Made by a program: the position numbers and the translations under genes. From assembly GCA_016806645.1 (NCBI GenBank), contig JACSYO010000132.1, positions 206,501-270,500 of the forward strand: a DNA stretch of 64,000 nt. Direction: 5' to 3'. The notes below the pieces were generated by a model. It was not told the DNA's origin, made no database searches, and saw only the letters and a program-made list of their open reading frames with translations. This document shows, piece after piece, positions 34,897 to 47,690 of the stretch (positions are counted from its first letter, which is position 1; each line of letters begins with the position of its first letter). This stretch comes from Ophiodon elongatus (lineage: Eukaryota; Chordata; Actinopteri; Perciformes; Hexagrammidae).

Positions 34897-36292
34897 GGCA
34901 CCAAGTGTAGAATTTTAATGAAATGATTGCATCTTGATATTATTTTGATGACGTAGGTGCAAATAGGCAGAATGCATTGCCATTTGCCACAGTGCCTTTA
35001 TTGATAGTACCAGTAGGGGGCACCACAGCTGAAACAATTCTTTAACATTTCGACACATACTCTGGGCGTTTCTTACCTCCGGCACCACGTCCCTACAGCA
35101 CAACACAAAGGCTGCGATTGCATCAGGTAACATGTCAGTGTTATTGTGTGGACGGGAAGCTGTGTCTGATCTAGAAAACAGCTGTGGACTTTCTCTCAAT
35201 TAGAAAAGGTTAAAGGGGAAAAACCGACACAAATGCCTGTGTTTCATCTGTAGGAGGTTGATGGCATTTTCTGATCAATACCAGTGACACAACAATTGCT
35301 TTGGCAGGCGCTGAGATCTCAGCCTTTCATACGCCGAGCTCTTTTAAAGACACTTAAGCTGGCATGTTTTAATTGCTCATCAAATCAATGTGCCAGTCAT
35401 CAGTGTCAGATTTGACATTTCAGCTACACCAGGTAATAAGCCTCATTCTCAAACTACAAAAAGCTACTGATATTTGTTTGATACTTTCAATGTTGATATG
35501 TATCTGTGTTCTTTACAATTGTGTTGTGAGCTGTGTTAAGCAGTAAGGCATTTCTTTTTAAGGCATCCCAGTAATGTGATTACTTGTTCTGTAATGGCTA
35601 GTAAAAGGGATTAAGAGGGGAACTTGAGCAATTACATTAGTTACTATAAATGCTCCATTACTTCAACAATTTGGGGAATTATTCCTAAAGCCCAACTATC
35701 TAGTCATTCATTCTAGATAGGTCATACACTCCATTCAAACTTTAAAATGTTCCACATCTTTCATATATTATAGTCAGGGCTTGACATTCACTTTTTATGC
35801 TCAACACCCACCGTACCTAGTGGTTTAAAATGATTAACCCCTCAGCATTTTTACTAGCCACCAGTGGGTGATTGGTAAATTATGCTTTATTTGATTAAAG
35901 TTGATTAATGAGTGCTACAATTGACTTGAAAACTATAAAACCATGTAAAATGTAAATGACCACCGTAAACCCCCTAATCAGGACAACATAAAATGTATAT
36001 CGCTAATCAAATAGTCTGCTCTGATGTCGTATGTAATGATCCTTTTGCATGATAACATGCGATGGCTTAAGACAAAGGCATAAAAAAGAGATACTAAATG
36101 TGAGTTATCTCGCTTCCTTCTCATCTTTATTGAAAGTGGCACATGCTCAGTACAGAGACAGGAGACCAACTATTTAAAGATGTCTCTGGGTATGAACAAT
36201 ATAACTTATCAAAATATACACATAACACAAAACACATTTAGATGCTTAAAATGTTTTAGACATTTTATAGACATTTGGAACATTTCACATGC

Positions 36293-36294
<2 letters not shown>
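34897..36294. other. no gene recognised
   Basis: A block with GGCACCAAGTGTAGAATTTT and AGTAGGGGGCACC (34,897-35,130) looks like another short repeat, but I could not place it. The rest is AT-rich spacer. Confidence 0.35.

Positions 36295-36335
<41 letters not shown>
36295..36335. repeat. (TG)n microsatellite
   Basis: 41 bp of uninterrupted TG. Confidence 0.97.
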
Positions 36336-36339
<4 letters not shown>

Positions 36340-36486
36340 GTGAAGGATAAATGAAACATCCTCACAGCTTTCCTCATCAGAGTGGTCCCTTCTTTGCTGG
36401 TCTCTCTGCTCCATAACATCTGGCCATCAAGACCTCCACACATCACACATTCACACATCTGTAAATGGTTGTCATTTCTTGCCAAT

Positions 36487-36681
36487 GGTAAATGGATGGA
36501 TGGTAAGTAGTCTTCCGACCACTCAAAGAGCTTTAACACTACATGACATCATTCATCCACTGATGGGAGGGGCTAAGGAGCCACCTGCCTATCAGGACTC
36601 CAACTAAGCATTCATACCTATTCAGGGAACAATTTGGGGTTAAATGTCTTGCCTCTTATCTTGGCTACACCACGGTCGCCC
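36487..36681 (-). mobile_element. tRNA-derived SINE, copy 4 (truncated head)
   Basis: GTAGTCTTCCGACCACTCAA, ATTCATACCTATTCAGG and TTGGGGTTAAATGTCTTGCC match the other SINE copies. The tRNA-related end is reduced to CACCACGGTCGCCCC, with the B box lost. Confidence 0.8.
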
Positions 36682-36734
36682 CACAATTTAGATGAATGAA
36701 TTTGCAGAACAGATTTCCTATCAAGTTATAAAAA

Positions 36735-37385
36735 TTGCATTAGCAAGCCCTTCTTAATTGGACGCGATGCTTTGTCCACAATTTCTCACTTCACACAACT
36801 TTTCTCTGGAACAATGGCAACACATTTATAACAAACCAATCCTTGTTCTTTTCTCGTAAATGATTCGAAAGCGATATAAAGATATTCTCAAGCTTTTTGA
36901 TGAATTTGGTAATATGACATCCAATGAACAGTTTCCTGTACATGATTATCCAATTACTTTCAAATAATTGAAATATCTAACTTGTAACATTCCAGATGAA
37001 TTAATTAAACTTGATGAAAAACCACTTTTGTTATGTTTAGAATATTATGACACCCTTTACTGGAGTTAAACAGATAAAAGTTTAACAAAGTGTAACAATA
37101 AGCATATTCGCCAAACCTTTCAAGGAAATAATTAAACCATTAATACCTAGATGAAAGTTTTTTCTGAAGGTCTAAAATTGAGAACATAAACTGAATGAGG
37201 GCTTGGCTTTTACCTTATGAGTACTGTATTTCCAACAAGGCTAAATAAGTTCAATTCAAAATTGAACATGAAATATAAATTGTTAATTATGGATACATTA
37301 TCAGACATTGATACTTCCTATACATTTTGTAAACATGATACACAAACAATTTCTCACCTTTTTTTAAAATGTAAAATATCCCACA
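36735..37385 (+). mobile_element. L1/Tx1-type LINE ORF2 C-terminal remnant, decayed
   Basis: Translations in shifting frames give pieces typical of the region after the RT domain of L1-clade ORF2: WNNGNTFITNQSLFFS (about 36,808-36,855), RKRYKDILKLFDEFGNMTSN (about 36,869-36,928), then near the end SYTFCKHDTQTISHLFLKC (about 37,316-37,373). The last piece keeps the FC...HLF..C arrangement of the C-terminal zinc-knuckle-like motif, with one cysteine apparently lost. Stops and frame changes make it non-functional. About 0.65 kb of a 5-6 kb element remains. Identification is by motif memory, not alignment. Confidence 0.7.
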
Positions 37386-40300
37386 CTTTTTGAAGCAATG
37401 AGCACGCACAAAGGCGTTTATGTTCATGGCATTATTTTCCTGAAACACCAGACGGGAGTACGAACAAAATGTACTGTGAAGGAGCGAGAAGACACTGAGT
37501 GTAACCGGCAAAACGCCAAGAGCCAACCTCCAAATGCCGAGAAGGAGTTGTAATTGTATTTACATAATAACAGCAGGCTTGCTGGTCAGGCTACGTTCAG
37601 GAATCAGCTATTTTGTTCACTGTTGGCGGGTGTGAGAATAGAGCAGCACAGATCACAGTGAGGACCGGATTTCTCAAGTGCTTCTCCTTGTAGTCACCGA
37701 GGGTTACGTTACCTCACGGCTGATGTCAGCACACACCTCCGAACTGCAGGCCAAACCAAGATGTCACGTTTCCATTAAATACAGAAGATGTAACATTTGG
37801 CAGTGGAAGCTTTGAAGTCATTTAAAAGGCAAAAGTAACATAACTAATAACTTTTGCTGTTGAGTGCATTGTAAAGTATTTACTTTTTTGATGAGAAATA
37901 TGTAATTAATATGTAAAGTATTTAGACAACGTAATGAAATATGATTAATAATAGTGTAATAACAGATCAGAGCATTAGCCATTATCAGGGAGAACGAGAC
38001 TGGAGGGTATAAAACTGTAGAACGAACAGAGAACCACTAAATCCCACTTGGAGCTATTAAACACTCCATGCTATACAAATATTGTTAAACAAACTTGAGT
38101 GTGGCTGAAACTTCTCAGAATATCATCGGGATCTATTAGCCATTCTGAGGAAATGTCAGCTTGTTGAGAATATGTTTACCCAGTTTGATTGCCCATTACA
38201 AGCTGATTAATTAAAGGCATGTTTCTAAATCCTGGAGACTATGTTGTGATCGGTCAACAGGACTATTTAAGAGAGTTTGAGGGAAGAGGTCTTAAATTGT
38301 CAAAGTGTCCTTGTCCCAGCCAATGAAGGGATTAAGCAGTGGGATCAGGGAGTGTGTCTGTGCATGAATCAAAGCCTTGATCAAATACAGACGCACTGTT
38401 CAGATTTCCAATGAGAATACTTTGATAGTATTATACACATCCCTCTTTTGTAGTTTTCGAAGGGCCGTGTGGAAAGCTAGCCGTCACCAAGCAACAGCTG
38501 GTGCAAATGGCATATTGTTTCCTGTTTGAAAACATGTAACTTCACACATGATGTAGAAATGAAAGATTCTGCTTCATCTAAATAAAAATTGGCTTTGATT
38601 CACACCGGTCTGACACGAGAGAGGTACAACACCGCTGCTCTGCGTTACCTGCATGCCTGATTTCCCACATCGCAATCAATAAAGTTTCATCCTACACATT
38701 ATTCCGTGCCTCACCCTCTCACACATGTCAAGCATGCTCTCACTCCGACAGAGTGAAATAGTGCTCCTGCATTTAAATAGAGCACAATTGTGTGGGTCAA
38801 CTATAAATTGTTCGGTGATGTGTGTAGAAACGTTTTATCAAGTAAAGAGCGTTGGTTTGGTTATGTGTGCTGTTTCCATAGAGCTACATTACATCTACTT
38901 CATTAGCACAAGGGGTTTATCTCACTGATGTCTCTGAGTGTACTCCTACTCACCTACGATTCAAGCTGAGAGCGGCTCTTCATTGAACTGAATAAGGAAA
39001 ATATAGCGGTGGGCTGTTAATTGGTGTTGCAATCATAAAACCACATTATTTCCCTCTAGAATAGCCCTTTGCTTCAGCCCTGAAATATGAGATATTGACC
39101 AGATAAAGATCCCTCAATCGAAAGCGACATCAAGTTTAGTGACCAGACTACTTCTAATGTTTTCTCATGATTCTCCCTGACAATTTGTTTGTGACAACGC
39201 ACCATGATATCTATTGTAGTACCCTGCCGCCTGATTTGTTATTGACGTCTGGTGATTAAAACGTCCGGTCTCAGTCTCATCTTCCTGACCGGTGGCTCCG
39301 TCCTCCATACAAAGTGCACTACGGCTTCTCGATCAATTAACCACCGCTTTTAAGGGCATTATGTGTAATTGCATGTAAATTGGGTTCAATCCTATTTGAT
39401 GGACACCCCATTCACCTGACCCGTGCACATCGACATGAATTACATTTAGATTCTATGGCCTATTTTATTTGACACTTCTATTTCCACAGTGAACGAGTCA
39501 ATTACCAGCTGAATGACCCTCCACATGCAGTTTGGTTCCACATGCATATTTTATTTACCCTTTATCGATGATATCGCTCATACAGCAGAATCACCATTAA
39601 ACTAGAGTGTTAGTACTCCTACTGTATTGATCCAGGGCAATGTAACCTCCTTTAATGGCTTTATTAGGCATCTTAGAAAGTGTGAATCAGCAGAAAAACA
39701 AATATGTTGTTGGGAAAAGTAATTGTACGGCGATGGCAGCCTGCCTGCTGCTCTGCCATGATTCTCACTTGTTTATGAATCCTCAGAGGTGTAAAGGTTA
39801 AGAACTGTCATCAGATTAGCCATTGATTTCAATTAGTGCTGCCTGCTACTAAACAACCTTTGTCTGTCTGCGATCACTGACTTGTATTGATCCTCAGGCT
39901 TGTTCCATTACATTTGATTGCCACTGGCCCACTGTCAGTTCGGCAACCTGATTACCAGTCCTTTTCCATTGTTCTCTGCATGCAGCCCAGCTCGGACACA
40001 TCTGGTCAGTTTCCTCTGGATGGACAGTTCAGCCAGTAGACGGCTGCTAATAAGGTTAGGCTATGCACGCTTTCATACAGGTCTCAGAAAGGTCAAACGC
40101 CGATGCTGCTTCACAGGAATGAAATGAGCTGAGTGGTGGTTTCACTGCAGGTATCAGCACTAGCAGTGTACTGGGGCTGCAGACAATTGCAGACAATTAT
40201 GACAGATGAAGGGGACCAACTACTGGTGAATAGTTTGTCGGATTATTTCTCAGGTTACATGTTGTACGTTTGACTGTTTTTAAGAGTGTGTAATAGAAAA

Positions 40301-43300
40301 AAGAAACGTCTCATCTAACAATTAGCATACATAAGAAAATCAATGACTTGATCTGAAGAATAGCATATTGAGCTGATACAATTCATTGCTGAGCAGCAGC
40401 TTCGCTAAATCAGACCACAGGATAACAATTTGGATCACAGCCTTGACTCAAAACCACAGCTCTCAAAACATCACCATCCATTCTGGGTTCAATGAAACAC
40501 AAAGAGGCAATTAATAACTTCAAATGCCCATTAACTGTGACTGTGGGAACCTAAGGAGTTCTTAAAAGTCTCAAATTAGTTTATTGATTCCTTTAGAATG
40601 AGGCATATGAGTATTTTTTCCTTGAGGGGGCTTTGTGAGGCACAATGTTGCTCTTTAGCCACAAGCAACCTTTTTCTGAGCTTTCCTCTGTCTCCTAGTG
40701 TTGGACTATTGGGCCACTTGAATGTCTGTCACATTATCAATCATGTAAGGAAATCATGAATCATTCAGTCCATCTTGATTGAATTTAAGAAATGTCTACT
40801 AGGGTTATATTGAGTGCCACTCAGGGACATTTCCAGGATTTTAATCTTGCTGGCACTGAGCCCCCCTCGCCCTCCAAGGAGGGAAGGTTGGGAGGAAAGA
40901 GACGATATTGTTAAAAGTTCTAGAGATTTTTAAACAACACAAAAACATGAATATTCTTATTTGAATGGATGGAAATACACAATATTTGAAGGCCCGAGTA
41001 AATGTTGCAAAGAGGGTTTTGCTCTAATTATGGCCAAATGTTTCAAACATTCAGAGGCACCACTTTGTTGATGGGAGAATTAAAAGGCTGAGACTATCAC
41101 GACAATTTATGTGCCCATGTAGGTTGCTAAAATGTGTGACACCATGGTCCCTGCAGTGGCGCCATCACATATGAAGGGCAGATGAGGGGGTTAGGGGGCA
41201 CCGGGAAACTATAAAAAAGATGTTGATAAGCAGGAGCAGAGCAAGAAAGTGGCATTTATTAACAAAAAGGTTTACTGAAACAAAGGACAAAAACACCAAA
41301 CAAAAGAAAGCCGCAGCCTCGCAGCTAGCTGCCAACTCCTTTTCCCACCTCCCCATCCAGTGAATGTGATTTTACCTTCTCAAGGCCCACACACACTGAA
41401 ACATCTGATGTGTGCATTTTGAAGTACATTGATTGTTTGGAACTGCCAAACATGCAACAAAAGCCATATGAGGCGCGTCAACCTGCTTTGAGGCCGTTAC
41501 GCCGACCTTGTTTGGATTCTGGAGCTTCAAATGCCCCTTTAGCTGTTTCTTCTGCAGCCACAGTACCTGTTTAGAGAGCGATACAAGGCAAAAAGGGATA
41601 AGGATTCCCCCCAAAGGAAGATATTTTATACATCATTACAAATCATTCATTATTATTAATAATAATAACTGTTGCTTTCACTGTTTGAAACACTAAAAAC
41701 GTCGCCTGCTGAATTTAAATTTCGTTGAAACTTGAAGGCAGAGCAAAATAAAACTTAGTTGTTTTCGGGTTTGTGTCAGTACTCAGCCAAAGATTGTTTA
41801 TGAGGTAAGAGAAGCTTCACCGAGTGTTTACGGACTCCCAACAACTCCAACCGAGTGATACGTCTTGCCTCTCGCAGATCATGTGACATCAATTTCTATC
41901 ACATGTCAATAATTGAATTTGTTCCACTTCATCATTTTGAACCAGGTCCTTCATTATTTAGATCAAGTTGAAAGTTTCAGGGCTATTTTAATATACAAAA
42001 ATGTTGCCTTAATAACGACCTTTTCCTAAAACAGTGCTGGTTCTGCGGTGTTGGCATTTAAAATGTCATTCACACATTAACGTGTGTCAAATGAGGCGTG
42101 TCCATTATTTGCGTCCAGTGCATTTGGGCCGTCTGCCTCGCCCAACTGGAACATACCACCTGCACAGGGGGAGCTGAACCCAGCAAGCTTCCACATCACA
42201 CAGAATAATGAGCACACCATCAATACAAGATGTCTAAGTCACTGCTCACATCTCACTCTATCTATGGACACCCATCCATACCAATGAGAAGACCAAATAT
42301 TATAGAATATAATTTCCTGCAGAACTAGCCTACCTGTCCTCCTACATCTAAACAGAGCCCAGTCCCGCCCTGCTGAGAGGACACCATGAGACAAACCTGT
42401 AACCCTGTCTTTGATTGATCAGCTGATCAGTCACAACACGCCAGACAGAACAACAACTGCTAAATAAAACTTAAAATCATTTAAACACCTTAATTGATAG
42501 TGTAGCACATAAACTGAAACATTGGACTATCATTTAAAATGAAGCAGACATAAAAAACTCTATTGATGTTGGGGGAACTCGGCCTACTAGAGAAGTAGAA
42601 GGGAACCTTTTTACATTCCCTTTTGAAGGCTGATGAAAACCATCTCGCTTCAAAATTGGGACCTTCTCAGTTATCTAAGCCTCTAAGTTATATGTTTTTG
42701 ACATTGGCAAAGCAATTTAGAGGCAAAGAAATGTTTTTTTTACAAACTCTACTCTACAAAGCAGGAGTATTACTGTCACAAACAAGTGTCCGAGCCATTT
42801 TCTAGAGGGAGATCAATGGAGAGTCACTAATTGGCTTGAATTATTTTGATGTCGTCCTCTGACATTTAGCTGCAGCACGTCCTCTCTGCTCCGTTTATCA
42901 GTGCTGCAATGATTGATGTGTGTATGTCTGTCGCTTGTTCGGCTGTGTTGTCAGCAGACACACAAAGACAAGCAATAAAATAATAAAATGATGGAATCTA
43001 CGTATAAAAATAGCTGCCCGACCTCAGTTCTTTGCTGAGTGCTCATTTGAAGTAATTATTCATTAAAAGAAGGCTGGGTGAGCCAGCGTAGAAATCAATT
43101 ACAGTATTTTTTAGCCTCTGCTTTTGTTGAAGAGCAGAAATACTACTAATGAGCCGCATGGATTCCATCTGACTCAAGTCTAGGCCAGGGCTTAGCTTGC
43201 ACTCTCACTCTCACTTTCTCTTTTCTTGCCGTCTCTCTCCTGCACAGGCATTCTCATGCACATGCAAAACAGTTCAAAGCTGCCAGGATTCAAAACCATT

Positions 43301-44477
43301 TAGCAGCCAGTTCAATGCAGAGAAACCCCTGTAATTAAAAGTGGGGGGCTAATCAGGTTATTTGACTATGGAAATGAACACACACGCACTGTAAGTCATA
43401 CCATTCCACCACCTTTACAAATTATAAAATGCTTAGGGGATCCCACTTATCTGCATTTTCATTAATAAAAAAACAATCATCAATATGAGGCTTTAATTAA
43501 ACCTCCTTTGTCTTGAAACCCGCTCAGTATTCCGGGGAATCCTCCCTGCTGGCGCTGCAGCCAAACCGGCAGAAAATGTCTGCAGCTTTAGAGGACATCC
43601 TCAGTATGACTGTCTATTCGCTTCTGCCAAATCGATATCCTCGATATCCTCATGCTACACAAAAAAAGATGAATGTTTTCATCCATATTAAAGCCTTCTG
43701 AAAATATCCCTTTGGGGAGAAATAGTTCACCTCTTCAACTCAGCTGGGGAAAAGTGGTTAGTATTCTCTGTGATAGATTATAGGCTCTATCGTCTTCCCC
43801 TTGAAAGGCAGGCACACAGCGTGGTAGGGATGCCACAGTATTAGATAAAAAGGCTTCTTGCTGTCTGGAGCGGTAGCTCTAATTTGAATACGCTTTTACA
43901 CTTAAAACGTGAGAGTGAGGGTAGTCTGTGAGTTGGCTAATGAGGAGATTGGTAATGCAATTATTGCTGCTTAATGAATATGGAACATTCGGGCCTATTA
44001 TTATGCATCAGGATCAACAGGGCAGGCTTGTTAATCCATTACTTGTTCATTATAAACCTCCTATGACATCACCGTCCTCTTAAAATTATTGCCCGACATA
44101 ACATATGCTGAACACTGTTATCTACACAACCTCTCAGGGCGATGAAGAACGTTGTGTGTTACAGGCTCAGAAGGAAACACTGGGTCCAAACTGGTGCAAC
44201 ACAGTTATCAAGCGTGTTTCTCTATGATAATAGGCAAAATCACTTTTGGTCATTGTTTGGTGTAACCACCTTAACCTATAACATTCACACAACAATCACA
44301 TAAAACATATACTATAAACATATTTTCATCTGTATGAACTTTCTAAGCTCCTAGGGATGTCAAGGTTTTTGCATTCGGTCAGAACAAGTATATCAAGTTA
44401 CCGCAATAGGAAAGTTACGTAGTGTAATAATAAGTGTAACGAGCGAGAACATCTTCTCAGGGGGGGTGAGAGGGATG
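37386..44477. other. longest repeat-poor stretch; no gene recognised
   Basis: About 7 kb with no SINE, LINE, R1 copy or long microsatellite that I can see, although both flanks are crowded with them. Several blocks (39,300-39,450, 43,950-44,070) are complex and rich in ATTA/TAAT words. Low insertion density of this kind is often seen around conserved regulatory DNA, but no comparison could be made. Open frames here are short and unsupported. Confidence 0.45.
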
Positions 44478-44740
44478 GTGGATGGGTCAAACAAATACAG
44501 GACTTTCACCCAGGATACTGCTGTTCCTGTCCTATGTGAAACCTAAAGCAAACATTAACTTTACACTTGTGACAAAACTGTTTGTGTAATGTTACTTTTA
44601 AAAAGTACGCTAAGGGCAGTGGTTTTTATTTACGCTAGTTACGATATTACTGTTTACTGAGTTATCAGAAACCTTTCTACCCCAACCAAGTAGTTTTGTT
44701 GCCTAAACCTAACCAATCATTTCACAATATATTTTTGTGT
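44478..44740 (-). repeat. R1 repeat, copy f
   Basis: GGATGGGTCAAACAAATACA, GGACTTTCACCCAGGATAC, TCCTATGTGAAACCTAAAGC at the left; CCCCAACCAAGTAGTTTTG and CTAAACCTAACCAATCATTT at the right. All are complements of the plus-strand copies. Related sequence (GACATTCAGCGTATCCCG) continues to about 44,850. Confidence 0.8.
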
Positions 44741-44968
44741 CATTGTGCGTGACACGAGGCTCATATTAAATTTATTTATGAAACTTATTTTTGTCAGAAA
44801 CGTTGACATTCAGCGTATCCCGTAGTTACCATAAACATATAATGCCAAAATGTTTGGGGGCGACTTGGTTATATATTACACTTTTAACTGAAATAACAGT
44901 GAAAAAAAGGTGAACAAATCTCATTAATGATGACTCAATTCCATTAACAGGCATGACAATGAGCCAGC

Positions 44969-45812
44969 CCCATAGCCTGAGTATAAGAAGTGGATCTAGT
45001 CACCGTGAGGTCACCCATTGGTTTGTGGACTGCCGTTTTGAAGCATTGAGTTCAGCATTTTGGCCACTGCCATCTTGGTTTTGGTTCATTGTCATCTTTG
45101 TTTTTTGGAACAAGAAGTGACACGAGATGGTGGAACTGAATACAACTGAACACTGAATAAGAAAATTTGAAGCAACCAATATATTACAATGAACTGCCAT
45201 GATGTGAGAGCACACTATGAGAGGGTTTAAGGTCTAAGACGAAAACACAGACTACTCCCAGATTGGACAACATCGTGGTAGAGACCTGTCAATCACAAGG
45301 TAGCCCTTCCCTAAATCATACCCTGCTTTATGGTCTATTTGACTCTAAATGGACCATAATTTACTAAATGAACATCATGCTGTATTGAAGAAGACTTGAA
45401 ACTAGAGATTGAGACATAAACTCATGTTTACAATGTTTACTGAGGGAATAAATCAATAGAGAAGTAGAGTCATTTTCTATAGACTTCTATACAACCAGAG
45501 GAGTCGCCCCCTGGTGGTCAGGAGAGAGAATGCAGCTTTAACACATGAAGCTTTGACTTCTATACAACCAGAGGAGTCACCCCCTGGTGGTCAGGAGAGA
45601 GAATGCAGCTTCAACACATGAAGCTTTGACTTCTATACAACCAGAGGAGTCGCCCCCTGGTGGTCAGGAGAGAGAATGCAGCTTTAACACATGAAGCTTT
45701 GACTTCTATACAACCAGAGGAGTCGCCCCCTGATGGCCAGGAGAGAGAATGCAAGTTCAAAGCACTTCAGCATTGGCTTCTCTTTTCAGAACCAGAGGTC
45801 TGACCCCCTGTC
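44969..45812 (+). mobile_element. family T repeat, fuller copy with tandem expansion
   Basis: Starts CCATAGCCTGAGTATAAG, then GGTCACCCATTGGTTTGTGG, GCATTTTGGCCACTGCCATC, GGTAGCCCTTCCCTAAATC and AGACTTGAAACTAGAGATTG, and ends near TCAGAACCAGAGGTCTGACC. The matching parts recur in inverse orientation at 30.9-31.4 kb. The segment 45,482-45,773 is four tandem units of 73 bp. The open frame at 45,000-45,215 (minus) lies inside and is not a gene. Confidence 0.75.
45482..45773 (+). repeat. tandem repeat, 4 units of 73 bp
   Basis: Each unit begins GACTTCTATACAACCAGAGG, at 45,482, 45,555, 45,628 and 45,701, so spacing is exactly 73 bp. The first three units are nearly identical; the fourth diverges in its second half (GCAAGTTCAAAGC), joining the flanking repeat. 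Confidence 0.97.
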
Positions 45813-46767
45813 CTGAACCATCAAACGATTATCCAGATATTTTTGGTCACAGTTTTTATATAGAAACATAATTCCTCGTAGATCTGTTGGGAGGAAATCT
45901 CAAGGTTGCGTTAGAGGAGATGAATGTTTCAAGATCAGACTAAAAGCGGCACTGCTAGTGCTATCCATTTTGTATTCAAGCTGTCAGTCACAGAGCCCTT
46001 ATGCTTGTGACTTCGGAGGGTGGAGAGGTGTGTGTGTGTGTGTGGAGGGGGAGGGGGGGGGGATACACAGCGTCAGAGATACTTCGAGAGAAAGAACTTG
46101 TCACTTTGCTTTACTTTTTTTTCAAACAGAGGAGTCCTTCTGGCTATTAAAGATAATGCAGGTGCACATTAGCTTCACTTCTGAGATCTGGAGGTTGCCA
46201 CTTGGTTTCCCTGAACAATAGGCTACCAGGACCCTGGAACTAGCGCACCTTAATGGAATGCTGTAATTTTTTATGTTCTCAGTTCCTGTGCGTTCACTGC
46301 AATGTTAAGCCAAAATCTGCTGTGAAAAAGGTCCATAAAGGATGCTTAAGTTTCCCTGCCTTGCTATTGCCTATATGCCTTCCTATAACTATTCACAGTT
46401 CTACAGTAACTCTGCTTGCTTACTACTACATTAACCAAACATTTTACCAACTTCAAATAAGCATTACAGTGGCAATCTTGAAGATTTTCTTTTAAATAAA
46501 TCTCACAGAAAAAAAAAAAATCTCACTATTGCTGGGGGAGGTAACACAATGGTGATTGAGCCTCTGGCCCACTGATGAAAATATTGCATTATTTATATTT
46601 ATGCAATGTTAAGAACTGAGTCTTTGCTGACATTCCTGTAAAATGTGTCTAGCTTGTTATTATATCAACAAAACCAAGCGACAATTGGCACTTTTATAAT
46701 TTATGTTAGCCCGCTAATGGTACTTGTTAACAATTGTAAATTCAAATTCACAGTAACCTGAGTATCA
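45813..46767. other. no gene recognised
   Basis: Contains a short GT run then a G-rich run (46,026-46,062), and an A-run near 46,509. No exon supported. Confidence 0.4.
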
Positions 46768-46949
46768 CATTACATTACATTTCATTTAACAGACGGTTTT
46801 ATCCAAAGCGACTTACAATAAGTGCATTCAACAATGAGAGTTCAAACCCAGAACAACAAGAATCAAGAAAGTACAATTATCCTCAAGAAAGCTAAACTAC
46901 CAAGTGCTATAAGTAAGAGCCTTTTAAGTGCTACTAAAGTGCTAGAATA

Positions 46950-47023
46950 CATATACAGTATATATATATATATATATGTATGTGTATACATGTATACATG
47001 CATATATATACGTGTATATATAT

Positions 47024-47079
<56 letters not shown>
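46950..47079. repeat. (TA)n microsatellite with TGTATACA interruptions
   Basis: About 130 bp of TA with ACATG/CGTG interruptions in the first half and a pure run in the second. It lies inside the 3' part of the LINE fragment. Confidence 0.95.
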
Positions 47080-47081
<2 letters not shown>

Positions 47082-47620
47082 TTTTTTGTATTCAAGGTAT
47101 TGTCAGAAGAGATGTGTTTTTAGTTTGCAGCGGAAGATGTAGAGACTTTCTGCTGTCCTGATGTCATTGGGGAGCTCATTCCACCATTTAGGAGCCAAGA
47201 CAGCAACCAGTCGTGATGTTGTTGAGCGGTTAGCTCAGTGATGGAGCTACAAGCCGATTGGCAGATGCAGAGCGGAGTGAGCGGGCTGGGGTGTAAGGTT
47301 TGACCATGTCCTGGATGTAGACTGGACCCCATCTGTTCGCAGCATGGTACGCAAGTACCAATGTACTTGGAAAAGCCATGTGAGCGAATGACAGAGCCGA
47401 GAGACTTGGTGTACGGAGAGAAGAGGAGGGGACTCAGGACAGAACCCTGAGGGACCCCAGTAGTGAGGGGACAAGGTTCAGACACAGATCCTCTCCAGGT
47501 TACCCGGTAAGGTCGTTGAGGTAGGATGAGAAAAGGGAGAGAGCAGTGCCTGAGACACCCAGGTCCTGTAGGGTGGAAATAAGGATCTGGTGGTTCACTG
47601 TGTCGAATGCAGCAGAAATG

Positions 47621-47690
47621 TCTAGAAGGATAAGGACAGAGGAGAGAGAGGCTGCTCTAGAAGGATAAGGACAGAGGAGAGAGAGGCTTC
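47621..47690. repeat. 35-bp tandem duplication inside the LINE
   Basis: TCTAGAAGGATAAGGACAGA plus the next 15 bases occurs at 47,621 and again at 47,656. The copies differ only near the end (GGCTGC against GGCTTC), so the duplication is fairly recent. It shifts the RT reading frame by 35 bp. Confidence 0.95.

Noticed and set aside
36285..36539. 84-codon minus-strand frame with a His-Thr run
   Set aside because: The run is the TG microsatellite, and the rest overlaps a SINE end.
45482..45773. Possible CRISPR-like array of regularly spaced repeats
   Set aside because: The 73-bp units are contiguous tandem copies without unique spacers, inside a eukaryotic interspersed repeat.
46822..47142. 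106-codon frame of alternating Tyr and Ile
   Set aside because: A translation of the TA microsatellite inside a LINE.
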